Assembly (NCBI RefSeq): GCF_016901135.1
Contig: NZ_JAFEVL010000001.1
Location: forward strand, 62,001 to 126,000
Source: Martinezella lusitana
GTDB taxonomy: Bacteria > Pseudomonadota > Alphaproteobacteria > Rhizobiales > Rhizobiaceae
DNA length: 64,000 nt
Direction of reading: 5' to 3'
Shown: positions 7,541-15,117 of the stretch, piece after piece
Numbering within the stretch: position 1 is the stretch's first letter
How the letters are laid out: every line of letters begins with the position of its first letter
Notes under the pieces: model-generated
What the model was told of the DNA's origin: nothing
What the model saw: the letters and a program-made list of their open reading frames with translations, nothing else
Database searches by the model: none
Program-made: the position numbers and the translations under genes

Positions 7541-8191
7541 ATGCTCGCAAGGATCGCAATGGCTCTCGTTTTGGGAGTATCTGCAGTGGCTTTCACCGCG
7601 ACGTCGGTAGCGATAGCCGACTTCTCCGTCGAGCCCCATCCGGCAACGACAGTCTGCCGCGGGTACAAGGAAATTCTCGATCTAATCGGAACGACGGAAG
7701 GAACGGATCGCGGCCGTGGGTACAACGAAACGCTGTCATACGGCGCATTCACTAACGGCCCCGTGAATTTGGTGGCGTTGTCTCTCATAGAGATCGACTC
7801 GCTACAAACAGAGATGTTGAAACACCCTAAGAACTCTCTCAACTCTTCGGCTGTTGGTCGCTACCAGATAGTGAGAAAAACTTTGCGAGCGCTTCGAAAA
7901 CAGCTCGGCCTGACGGGCCATGAGTTGTTCGACGCATCGATGCAGGACAAACTCGCCAAGGCACTCCTGGATGGCCGAGGCTATCAGAAGTGGGTAGACG
8001 GCCTCATCTCCGACCGCCAGTTCCAAGCAAACCTTTCATTTGAATGGGCGAGCCTTACCAACCCGGCAACAGGGCGTGGCTCGTATAAAGGCCAGAACGC
8101 TCAGATCAAACTGTCCGTCCAGCAAGCGGCTCTCGATCGGGCGAGATGCGACCTGGCGGACCAACGTATTTCGACTGCATTCCCCTTCTAA
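7541..8191 (+). CDS. Secreted lysozyme-like muramidase (GH104 / lambda endolysin type)
   Basis: A 216-residue protein with an N-terminal signal peptide (about 1-26, cleavage after SVAIA) and then a domain resembling lambda R endolysin: ILDLIGTTEGTDRGRGYNETL, where E53 fits the catalytic glutamate, and SSAVGRYQI at about 103-110, a strongly conserved block of this fold. It should cleave the glycan strands of peptidoglycan in the periplasm. The start has GAGGTG a few bases upstream. No holin or phage structural gene is nearby, so a role in wall remodelling, conjugation or an effector is as likely as a prophage remnant. Confidence 0.75.
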   Translation: MLARIAMALVLGVSAVAFTATSVAIADFSVEPHPATTVCRGYKEILDLIGTTEGTDRGRGYNETLSYGAFTNGPVNLVALSLIEIDSLQTEMLKHPKNSLNSSAVGRYQIVRKTLRALRKQLGLTGHELFDASMQDKLAKALLDGRGYQKWVDGLISDRQFQANLSFEWASLTNPATGRGSYKGQNAQIKLSVQQAALDRARCDLADQRISTAFPF

Positions 8192-8203
8192 AGCTTGCTC
8201 TGT

Positions 8204-8237
8204 CAATGGTTCGTATCCGAACGGGTGCGAACCATTG
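8204..8237. terminator. Hairpin between convergent genes
   Basis: CAATGGTTCG (8204-8213) and its exact complement CGAACCATTG (8228-8237) form a 10-bp stem with a 14-base loop between the stop codons of two convergent genes. There is no T tract, so it may be a weak or Rho-assisted terminator. Confidence 0.45.
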
Positions 8238-8309
8238 CTACCAAAGCGTTGCTGGCAGAAGCGCCTGAGGTCGCAACCCTGCTGGCGTCACCTAGCTTTG
8301 CTGTTGCCC

Positions 8310-9059
8310 CTAGAGCTTCGGGGCCGGGGCCGCGTTCCCGACGTTCTTGGCTTTCGCCGCATCGATCCGTTGCCGGGCGTCGGAGTTGTCCGCGTCGAAA
8401 TCCTGGGTGAGATGCAAGTGGTCCATCATCTTCATCTCAAGCTCGTTTGCCAGACCCGTCTGATCACCGCGGACGACGAAGTCGATGTAGATGCCGCACA
8501 TGCCCGCCGATTGCTTCGCCTTTTTCGCGGTAAATTCATCAAGACCAACGGGGAAATCGCTCGTACCAATGCAGGCCATCGGTGACGCGAGCTTTTCGGC
8601 GTGTGCGTCATCTGCGCTGAATTTCCATGCGGCCCAAATGCTGGTGGCGCTCTTCCCCGTGACCGAAGGCTCTCCGTATTTCTGGACTGCCGCCGCATAG
8701 ACAGATTCGGTCGTCGGTCGTTGCGAAGGCCTGAATTTCAACTCTCGTGTAGCCGCGAATAGTTTGTTGCCCGAACCCAAGCCCGTGAACGCGAATTGCA
8801 TCCGCTCGTGCTCCATGTCATCCGGGTTGGCAAGGTCGTTGTATAGGGTCCTGCCATTTGCGACCCATTCGGTGCCTTCCGGCAGCTTCCACTTCACGAA
8901 CTCATATCGCGCGTCTGGCCGTACTTCCTCGAATTTCGCGATGACCTGGTCGGCGCTCATACCGAGAGCCATTCCGTTTATGTCAAATTCGGCTGCCTGC
9001 GAACCGGCGGCTCCTCCAAGAAGAAGCGCGGTTAGCGCGGTTAGTAGGGAGGTCTTCAT
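8310..9059 (-). CDS. Exported hypothetical protein, promoter displaced by an IS21 remnant
   Basis: A 249-residue protein with a clear signal peptide (residues 1-22, ending GSQA before AEFDINGMALGMS). The mature part contains DINGMALGMSADQV, the kind of start seen in periplasmic proteins that track a substrate-like segment, and two cysteines in ACIG and GMCG. I recognise no catalytic motif. The ATG at 9059 lies about 14 bases from the end of the IS21 remnant, and no Shine-Dalgarno remains upstream. The native promoter has therefore probably been lost, and the gene may be silent or read from the IS. Confidence 0.65.
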   Translation of the reverse strand: MKTSLLTALTALLLGGAAGSQAAEFDINGMALGMSADQVIAKFEEVRPDARYEFVKWKLPEGTEWVANGRTLYNDLANPDDMEHERMQFAFTGLGSGNKLFAATRELKFRPSQRPTTESVYAAAVQKYGEPSVTGKSATSIWAAWKFSADDAHAEKLASPMACIGTSDFPVGLDEFTAKKAKQSAGMCGIYIDFVVRGDQTGLANELEMKMMDHLHLTQDFDADNSDARQRIDAAKAKNVGNAAPAPKL

Positions 9060-9172
9060 TTGTGATTAAGCATGGAATGTTGACCCCTCCAGCGGGGTGA
9101 TACTTATCCAATTTTGACCCCTCTACGGTTTCATCCGACCATCCGGCTTTTGGCAGCGGATGGAGTGGGGAG

Positions 9173-9772
9173 TTGAAGAGAGTGGACACCATTGCCCGCG
9201 TTCGACGAGCCTTCCATGTTCAAGGCTGGTCGGTGAAGAAGATTACTCGCGAGCTGAATGTTTCGCGCAACACGGTTCGCAAGATTCTCCGGTCCGATGC
9301 GACCGAGTTTTCCTACAAGCGAGAACATCAACCGCTGCCCAGGATCGGTGCCTGGAAAGATGATATTGAACGGTTCCTTGTTGCCAACGAAGGCAAACCA
9401 TCACGCGAGCGGCTTACGCTGATCCGGATTTATGAAGAGGTTCGGGCGCTCGGATATGAGGGCAGCTACGATACCGTCCGACGTTATGCCCGGACTTGGG
9501 CAAAGAAGCGGGGGACGGTGACGGCGGAAGCCTATGTGCCGCTCTACTACGCACCAGGTGAGGCTTACCAATTCGACTGGAGCCATGAGATCATCCTGAT
9601 AAACGGCGTGACGACGACTGTGAAGGTCGCGCATGTCCGGCTCTGCCACAGCCGGATGATGTTTGTGCGGGCCTATATGCGCGAGAGCCAGGAGATGGTG
9701 TTCAATGCGCACGACAAGGCCTTCGCCTTCTTCCGAGGCACCTGCACGCCGCCTCGAAACGGAAACGCGTAG
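9173..9772 (+). pseudogene. istA: istA fragment (IS21 transposase, N-terminal part)
   Basis: About 190 residues of IS21-type transposase. An HTH region WSVKKITRELNVSRNTVRKI lies at about residues 19-38 and the first catalytic aspartate at D135 (YQFDWSHE). The family protein is normally near 500 residues. Similarity stops after FAFFRG near position 9740, where the sequence jumps into istB. The remaining DDE residues are missing, so no transposition activity is expected. Confidence 0.85.
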
Positions 9773-10067
9773 CGGCAAGCAGGGTCGAACGGCGGACTAT
9801 CTCACTCGTCTCGACTTCATCATCCTTGACGAACTCGGCTACCTGCCGTTCGCCCAGGCCGGAGGCCAGCTACTGTTCCATCTGATCAGCAGGCTCTACG
9901 AACGGACATCAATCATCGTCACCACAAACCTGGCCTTCGGTGAATGGCACACAGTGTTCGGTGATGCCAAGATGACGACAGCGCTTCTCGACCGTCTCAC
10001 CCACCATTGCGAGATCGTTGAGACCGGAAACGAGTCCTGGCGCTTTAAAAACCGATCTCAAAGTTAA
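9745..10067 (+). pseudogene. istB: istB fragment (IS21 helper ATPase, C-terminal part)
   Basis: A different frame from istA picks up at the deletion junction with [19 protein letters not shown] and continues through Walker B ([12 protein letters not shown]) to the C terminus. The Walker A loop and N-terminal half are absent. Intact IstB has about 250 residues. Confidence 0.85.
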
Positions 10068-10201
10068 AGCCGAAGAACGACATCACCCGCGCTTGGCCTA
10101 CCCTCTGCAACCCCGGCCAGCGCCGGGCAGGCCAAGCGCTGATCTACAGCATATAGGGGGTCAAAATTGGATAAGTAAAAGGGGTCAATGTTCAGTGCTG
10201 A

Positions 10202-10578
10202 TTGACACTTGAAAAGCTCAAGGCAATCTTCGACGCGTGTGACCGCACCAAGCTGCAGGAGCTTTCTGTGCCAGTCCGAAAAGGTATCTCGACCGAAAGG
10301 ATTTCGCTATTTCGCGGATGCGCCGGCCCAGCGCATACCCGGGGTATGTCGGGACAACCTCACTCGACAAGGCAATCTACTACGCCACATGGCATAGGGA
10401 ATGGCATTTGGAGCACGGACATGCAGGCGAAGCCGCGGTTTACGCCGCGACGGTTTGTCTTGGCGATGTCTACTGTCGGCTCGATCACAATGAAGATGAG
10501 TTCTTGGTCGTCCCCGATAATATGTGGCGTATCGAGGTTCCGGCATCGGAGTTCAGGCTTAATCGGCCACGGCATTAA
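10202..10578 (+). pseudogene. Frameshifted ORF with an ADP-ribosyltransferase-like C terminus
   Basis: Just beyond the IS end, a frame reads LEKLKAIFDACDRTKLQELSV. Near an AAAA run at about 10278 the protein-like sequence passes to another frame, RYLDRKDFAISRMRRPS, then YPGYVGTTSLDKAIYYATW, and ends NEDEFLVVPDNMWRIE at 10578. GTTS followed by an E-x-E block (EDE) is reminiscent of the STS and ExE motifs of arginine-type ADP-ribosyltransferases, but this is a weak pattern match. Either a one-base shift or IS insertion broke the gene; the second part alone could start at ATG 10318. Confidence 0.4.
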
Positions 10579-10674
10579 GCTTTGAGAAGCTGCTGACCGT
10601 CCCGCGGGGAACAATCTTTATCAAGCTGGCTTCCGCTTCAACTTCATGGACTAGGACCGCAGGCTGACCTCAGA

Positions 10675-11718
10675 TCAAAGGACGACCCTAAGCTCCATCT
10701 TGTCTTTCACCGCGAAGGTCTCGACCCCGTGAAAATTCAAGTAGCGCTCGACAAGGTCAGTCAGAGGCTCGAAGTCCTTCATGCCCGACCACTTTTCCAT
10801 CTCAAAAAACCGCCGTCCCTGTTCTGCGGCCTCGGCCACCACCCATCCGCTCGGATACCGTTGCAGTTCTTCCAAACGCTTCTCATACTTTTCGGAAACT
10901 GCCGCATGTTCGTCGTCATCTTCACGACGACACAGAATTCCGTCAACATGCCCGAGGGCGTAACCCATCGACTGAAACAGGAAGCTTACCCTCGATCTGG
11001 CCGCTTCCCAGAATGCTGCCAAGTCTCCGGTATCGTCCAATTCAGCTCTTGCTTCGACGATCTGATCATCGATCTTTCCGACTACTTCTTCAAGCAAGTC
11101 GATGTAGCCAAAGCCAAATTCGGGCAGAACCCAAGCCGCACCACGTTGGGCAAAATACTCCGACCGCAAGGGGTTACCGATAGCCTGTAGATGGCCATCG
11201 CGTTCGTTCTCCGGGCTCGCATTTTCCCATCCGCCAGGAAACGTTGCCGTGAATTTGGCAACGTCGGCAACATGCATGAGTTCATGCAGAAAAGTCTGGA
11301 ACGCTAGCTTGCTGTCGGGATGACCATCCTCGAAGAGGTTGCGAACCAAGGGCGTCCAGATAACCACAGTACTCCACAGTTCGCCGTCGAGTTTTTGGTG
11401 AACCGCCATCGCCGCGCCCGTGGCAAATTCGTTCGCCGTAGCAACATGGTCGTCCTCACCTTCAAGCTTTACGCTGTGCAGAGCTTCCTGGTAATCACAT
11501 CCGATGACAATCGATCTCAGATGGCTGAGGTCGCAGGCTTTGGAAATTTCCCTGGCAAGACCAATCATGCGATGCCCGAGTGTTCGCGCTTCGTCTTCAT
11601 CCTCATCGTTCCATCCGCGCAATGACACATTTATGTTCGGGTTGAGAGTCGCCTCCCGCATACCCTCACTCGTTTTTGCATCGTCGGCGACTTCATCTAT
11701 CACTGCAAATAATCCCAA
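10675..11718 (-). CDS. HExxH zinc metallopeptidase coupled to an OLD-like nuclease
   Basis: A 347-residue cytosolic protein with FLHELMHVAD, giving the zinc motif HELMH at 145-149. E187 in RSEYFAQR is a candidate third ligand, as in gluzincins. There is no signal peptide or membrane segment. The start is TTG at 11718, with AGGA about ten bases upstream; the in-frame region above it meets a stop. It begins 16 bases after the OLD-like gene ends, so the two form an operon. In defence systems proteases often act on a partner or host protein after infection is sensed; that role is inference. The exact peptidase family is unknown to me. Confidence 0.75.
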   Translation of the reverse strand: MGLFAVIDEVADDAKTSEGMREATLNPNINVSLRGWNDEDEDEARTLGHRMIGLAREISKACDLSHLRSIVIGCDYQEALHSVKLEGEDDHVATANEFATGAAMAVHQKLDGELWSTVVIWTPLVRNLFEDGHPDSKLAFQTFLHELMHVADVAKFTATFPGGWENASPENERDGHLQAIGNPLRSEYFAQRGAAWVLPEFGFGYIDLLEEVVGKIDDQIVEARAELDDTGDLAAFWEAARSRVSFLFQSMGYALGHVDGILCRREDDDEHAAVSEKYEKRLEELQRYPSGWVVAEAAEQGRRFFEMEKWSGMKDFEPLTDLVERYLNFHGVETFAVKDKMELRVVL

Positions 11719-11734
11719 TCCATTGATATCCTGA

Positions 11735-13747
11735 CTATTTCAAAGTCGAGTTGATGGCTTCTATTAATTTCGTCCACCCTTTGCGCTCTGTCTCGCTCAG
11801 ATCGCTTGAGGAGTGATCTCGGGTCCATTTGACATAGGCTTTTGCCAGTTTGTATTTCGAAAAACTGGTGCCGCCCTTCCTCGTCAAAAGATCGATCACG
11901 GGAGTGGTAGGCGAAGCTGTTGCCTCCGCGGAAATGTCGATCCCCAGGCCTGACGTCGCTACAGTGATAAGTGTATCGCGGAGCAAGTCTTCGATTTCGG
12001 CCTTGGGAATTGAAGGAGCAGTGAAATCCATCGTGCGCAAAATTCGTTTCGCGCCCAACCTATGAACCAGGACATCCTGCTTTGCGGCTTGATCGCCTGC
12101 ATTATCCGAATCGAGGAGCGCCGCGACCTTCAGGTTATGGGCAACCAGGATCGTTGCGAAGTAAACGACCTTGCTAGCCGTGTTGGCAGGAACAAGCGCG
12201 ATTTTGGAATTCAGGTCGACGATGCCTTCCTGTCGTAGCAGCTCAGCCGTAGCTTCGACATACCAGAAGTCGGTAAGACCCTCGAGTATGAGATTGCGTT
12301 GCTGGGCGAAAAGGCTTTGTGCAAGATCGTAACCCAAAGCCTCTTGCAGGGGCAGGAGCGCAGCAGGGTCGGCGGCGGTAACTGTCGTGTGGGCTTTGGT
12401 TCCGGTTTTCCTGTCCTTCATCTCGATGACCCGAACCAGATCAAGCTCATCAGGGCCAACGAGAAAGGGCGAATGGGTGGTGTATACAGTCTGGTTCGCC
12501 TGCGCCAATTTTGAAATGGTCTCGCGGAAGTCGCGCTGCTTAAGCGCGTGCAAACTCATTCCCGGCTCGTCGAGCAGAAGGATCGCATTGGCATGCTTCC
12601 CTGCGGTCTCCGAGAAAAACACCACGAAAAACGACACCAGCCACTGGAAGCCTTCCGACCGTTGGTCGAGCTCGATCTCGACGCCCAACTCGTCTTCGAC
12701 GACGACCTTCAGGTACTGGCCGTCCGCAGTAATCCTTAGCCGGTTGGCCTCTGCTCTATCCGGATTGGGATTCCATACATTTACGATTTCAGACGTCAAC
12801 CGGACACTTGCGGCGTTGAGTTGGTAGGATCGCTGATCGAGTTGGTCCCTGTATTTTTTAAGTGCATCGTGATCATTGGCACCTGGTTCAGGTGCTCGTC
12901 CGAGTGTGGAAAGCTCGCGTGCCGTGAAACCGAGCAGTTTCAGAAGGCACTCGTTTCCATAGTCATACTGGTCGTCATCCAGCAGCTTCTGCTCGATACG
13001 TGTAGCCAGATGATCAAGATGAATTAGCGGTCTGACGCGATAGTAGTTGGAAAACAGCACGAAAACGGGGATCGCTTTCGCGAGCGTCTGGAGAGCGGTG
13101 TCCCGTCGCGCAGCGAACTTCGTCAGCTTCAAGAGCTTGTCATACCGCGCTTCTTCGGTTTCGTTGGCTTCGTCGACAAGCGGCAGATGTTTCGTCAACC
13201 AAGTCGATACGACTGTGGCAACGTCGCCTTGGAGCCAGTAATTAGCGCCAGACCATCTGGCCAGCGCTGCCTCCAACAGCTTGCTGGATTTTTCTTCTCC
13301 CTCTTTCTGTCGGGAGTCTATATGTGCGGACAGCCGTTGCAAATCCTTGGAGATTCCCTCCGTTGTCGCTACCGCAGGCCCGCCTTCAAAGCTGTGGGTC
13401 CAAGAATTGTCCAAGCGTCTGGTGAATATGTATGTAGCCTGCCTGAACTCTTCGTCGATCGAGGCTTTGTCATCCTCGTCAAGCGTGAAGTGGGCGACGA
13501 CGACGTCCGTTTTCGCTGGGTCCGCCTTTTTCGTCGTGATATCGTTGTAATCCTTGCGAGGATAGTCTCGTAGCACGTCGAATTTGGCTGTGCCTGCCGG
13601 TGCATTGATTTGCTGGAGTGCGCGCAAGATTGCTGACTTACCAGCCTCGTTCGGGCCAACCATGATCGTCTTTGACTCTTCGAAATCAATCCAACCCGAG
13701 TCTTTGACGCTGCGGTAGTCTGTTATCCGGGCTTTCGAAAGCTTCAA
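11735..13747 (-). CDS. OLD-family ATPase/TOPRIM nuclease
   Basis: A protein of about 670 residues. N-terminal ABC-type ATPase parts: Walker A GPNEAGKS (31-38), a signature-like SEGFQWLVSFF (about 364-374), Walker B ILLLDEPG (389-396) and the H-loop TTHSPF. A C-terminal TOPRIM domain follows, with LEGLTDFWY (E489) and LLDSDNAGD (D546, D548). This is the OLD architecture, shared with GajA of Gabija, which cleaves DNA and is used against phages. No UvrD-like helicase (as in class 2 OLD or Gabija) is adjacent; instead an HExxH peptidase follows. The start is TTG at 13747, nine bases after GGAGG; an upstream TTG at 13762 overlaps that site. Confidence 0.85.
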   Translation of the reverse strand: MKLSKARITDYRSVKDSGWIDFEESKTIMVGPNEAGKSAILRALQQINAPAGTAKFDVLRDYPRKDYNDITTKKADPAKTDVVVAHFTLDEDDKASIDEEFRQATYIFTRRLDNSWTHSFEGGPAVATTEGISKDLQRLSAHIDSRQKEGEEKSSKLLEAALARWSGANYWLQGDVATVVSTWLTKHLPLVDEANETEEARYDKLLKLTKFAARRDTALQTLAKAIPVFVLFSNYYRVRPLIHLDHLATRIEQKLLDDDQYDYGNECLLKLLGFTARELSTLGRAPEPGANDHDALKKYRDQLDQRSYQLNAASVRLTSEIVNVWNPNPDRAEANRLRITADGQYLKVVVEDELGVEIELDQRSEGFQWLVSFFVVFFSETAGKHANAILLLDEPGMSLHALKQRDFRETISKLAQANQTVYTTHSPFLVGPDELDLVRVIEMKDRKTGTKAHTTVTAADPAALLPLQEALGYDLAQSLFAQQRNLILEGLTDFWYVEATAELLRQEGIVDLNSKIALVPANTASKVVYFATILVAHNLKVAALLDSDNAGDQAAKQDVLVHRLGAKRILRTMDFTAPSIPKAEIEDLLRDTLITVATSGLGIDISAEATASPTTPVIDLLTRKGGTSFSKYKLAKAYVKWTRDHSSSDLSETERKGWTKLIEAINSTLK

Positions 13748-13975
13748 CTGCTGATCCTCCAATATTGTCTAAAGTCTATTGCGAAATAGGTCCTTATTTC
13801 AACTTAAGATAACTGAAAATCGACAGCTTCTTATCGCGTACGTAAGCAAGCTCGGTCATTAGACCACTTGGTGAGAAGTTCATTTGCAGCCTTTCGAATG
13901 AGGCCAAACGGTTATGAGTTGGTCCGATAACCGCTTACCATCGTCCGCGGATACCGATTTTTCTGGCCGTTGAAA

Positions 13976-14300
13976 TCAAACCACGACAACGAATCCTGCG
14001 TCGAAGTCTCCATAGCTCGGTTCGCCTGGATAACCGCGTGGATTGGAAACCACCCGTGTCGAACCGACCATGTAATCCGACTTGTTGTGCAGGTGCCCGT
14101 GTACCCAAAGGTTTGGTCCGCGACCGTCCTCCATCAGATACTCGAGATCGGATGCATAGGCCGCCGTCAAGACCTCCGAGTGCCGAGGTTCCTCCACCGA
14201 TTTCAGGCTGGGCGCGTGGTGAGTCAAGAAAACGAGCTTCCGATCACGGAGCCCGCCACGACGTTCCTCCAAAAACCTCCGGCTCGCCGCGTGTTTCTGG
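13976..14300 (-). pseudogene. Truncated calcineurin-like metallophosphoesterase
   Basis: Only the C-terminal third of a phosphoesterase is present: a helix [10 protein letters not shown], then [11 protein letters not shown], and LWVHGHLHNKSDYMVG with NPRGY, the second metal-binding half of the fold. The N-terminal D-x-H, GDxxD and GNH(D/E) motifs are missing. Above about 14300 the frame no longer looks like the family, and another small gene begins on the other strand. It is a deletion remnant and should be inactive. Confidence 0.75.
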
Positions 14301-14327
14301 AAAGTGATCGCAAAGGAGGTGCTGTCG

Positions 14328-14465
14328 ATGACGAAGATCAACTGGAATTCCACCCAGATGAACCAGAAACTGCCAATACCGATCCGGGCTGCACGGAAGG
14401 TTGGCGAGGTGCTGAAATACGTAGGAGACGGGAAGGTAAGTTCGGATTACACGAGGTACATGTGA
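14328..14465 (+). CDS. Small hypothetical protein, 45 residues, with a perfect Shine-Dalgarno
   Basis: ATG at 14328 is preceded by AAAGGAGGTGCTGTCG, a full Shine-Dalgarno seven bases from the start. The frame begins [20 protein letters not shown], continues with a basic helix-like stretch ([16 protein letters not shown]), and ends at TGA 14463-14465. The composition is protein-like and basic. It overlaps the broken edge of the antisense phosphoesterase remnant, so its upstream sequence may have come from a rearrangement. Function unknown; it might bind nucleic acid or act as a small regulator. Confidence 0.6.
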   Translation: MTKINWNSTQMNQKLPIPIRAARKVGEVLKYVGDGKVSSDYTRYM

Positions 14466-14632
14466 GTTTCCGTATACCTCTGTTTATCCGTTTAACTCCC
14501 GGCAATCTAAGCGCTCTCTGACGACGAAATATTGGGCTGCGTGATGCCAGTTCGGCTGCTCGAATCGCATGAGCCCCTGGATCGCTAGTTGCAGATCGCA
14601 TCATTATCGCCATGGCTAGTTCTTGAAACTCG

Positions 14633-15061
14633 CTAGCCAGCAACGGCCCCTAAATGGTGGTGGTTGCCACCTAGCTCGCATGACTCGTGTTCGAATTTCA
14701 GTAAAGTCTGGAATGCGGTCTCCCTCTCATCACCGCAGCAAGCCGCATAGATTTCGGTCAGCCGCTCCCAAGATGACGGTTTCAGAACGAGGTTTTCCTC
14801 AACGAATGTAGAAAGGAATTTTACGATCGCGCCAACCGCATCTTCGACGTTCAGGTGACCCGCTTGTGTGGTCCTGTTCGTGGATGTGGGCGTCTGGATG
14901 AAGGCATGTAGTTCAATGTGAACCTCGGCAGGGTTTCCAAATCCACCTGTGATTTGAATGACCGCTCCGACCGCTCCGTCTGTCCGTTCAAACTCCAGTT
15001 TTACGCCTCGTTCACCCTCAGCAAGTAACAATAAAGTTCGTTCCGCGCGATCAACATTCAT
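14633..15061 (-). CDS. Hypothetical protein, 142 residues
   Basis: The start is ATG 15061, because GGAGGTGAG lies directly upstream; a longer frame to 15358 has low-quality sequence and is rejected. The protein starts MNVDRAERTLLLLAEGERG, is rich in beta-like segments in its first half (VKLEFERTDGAVGAVIQITGG, too short to place in a family), and is helical towards the end. It ends near a histidine cluster NHHH. No known domain. It is divergent from the DUF1173-like gene at 15118 with only 56 bases between starts, so the two may share control. Confidence 0.65.
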   Translation of the reverse strand: MNVDRAERTLLLLAEGERGVKLEFERTDGAVGAVIQITGGFGNPAEVHIELHAFIQTPTSTNRTTQAGHLNVEDAVGAIVKFLSTFVEENLVLKPSSWERLTEIYAACCGDERETAFQTLLKFEHESCELGGNHHHLGAVAG

Positions 15062-15117
15062 TGGCTCACCTCCGCAGCCAGACTTCGCGTTGGCTACGCA
15101 AGTGACAAGGATCGCTG

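Larger units (their letters stand above)
9073..10194 (+). mobile_element. IS21-family insertion sequence remnant with internal deletion
   Basis: Terminal inverted repeats are visible. The left end reads TTGACCCC (9081 region) followed by ACTTATCCAATTTTGACCCC, and the right end carries the complement, TCAAAATTGGATAAGT then GGGGTCAATG. Repeated TTGACCCC blocks at each end are typical of IS21 elements. Inside, the first two thirds of istA joins the last part of istB, so neither gene is complete. An intact IS21 element is roughly 2.0-2.5 kb, whereas this copy is about 1.1 kb. Exact ends and target duplication could not be fixed. Confidence 0.8.

Noticed and set aside
13970..14521. Plus-strand open frame of 183 codons across the phosphoesterase remnant
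   Set aside because: Antisense to recognisable phosphoesterase motifs and in a different frame from the 45-codon gene with the good ribosome site.
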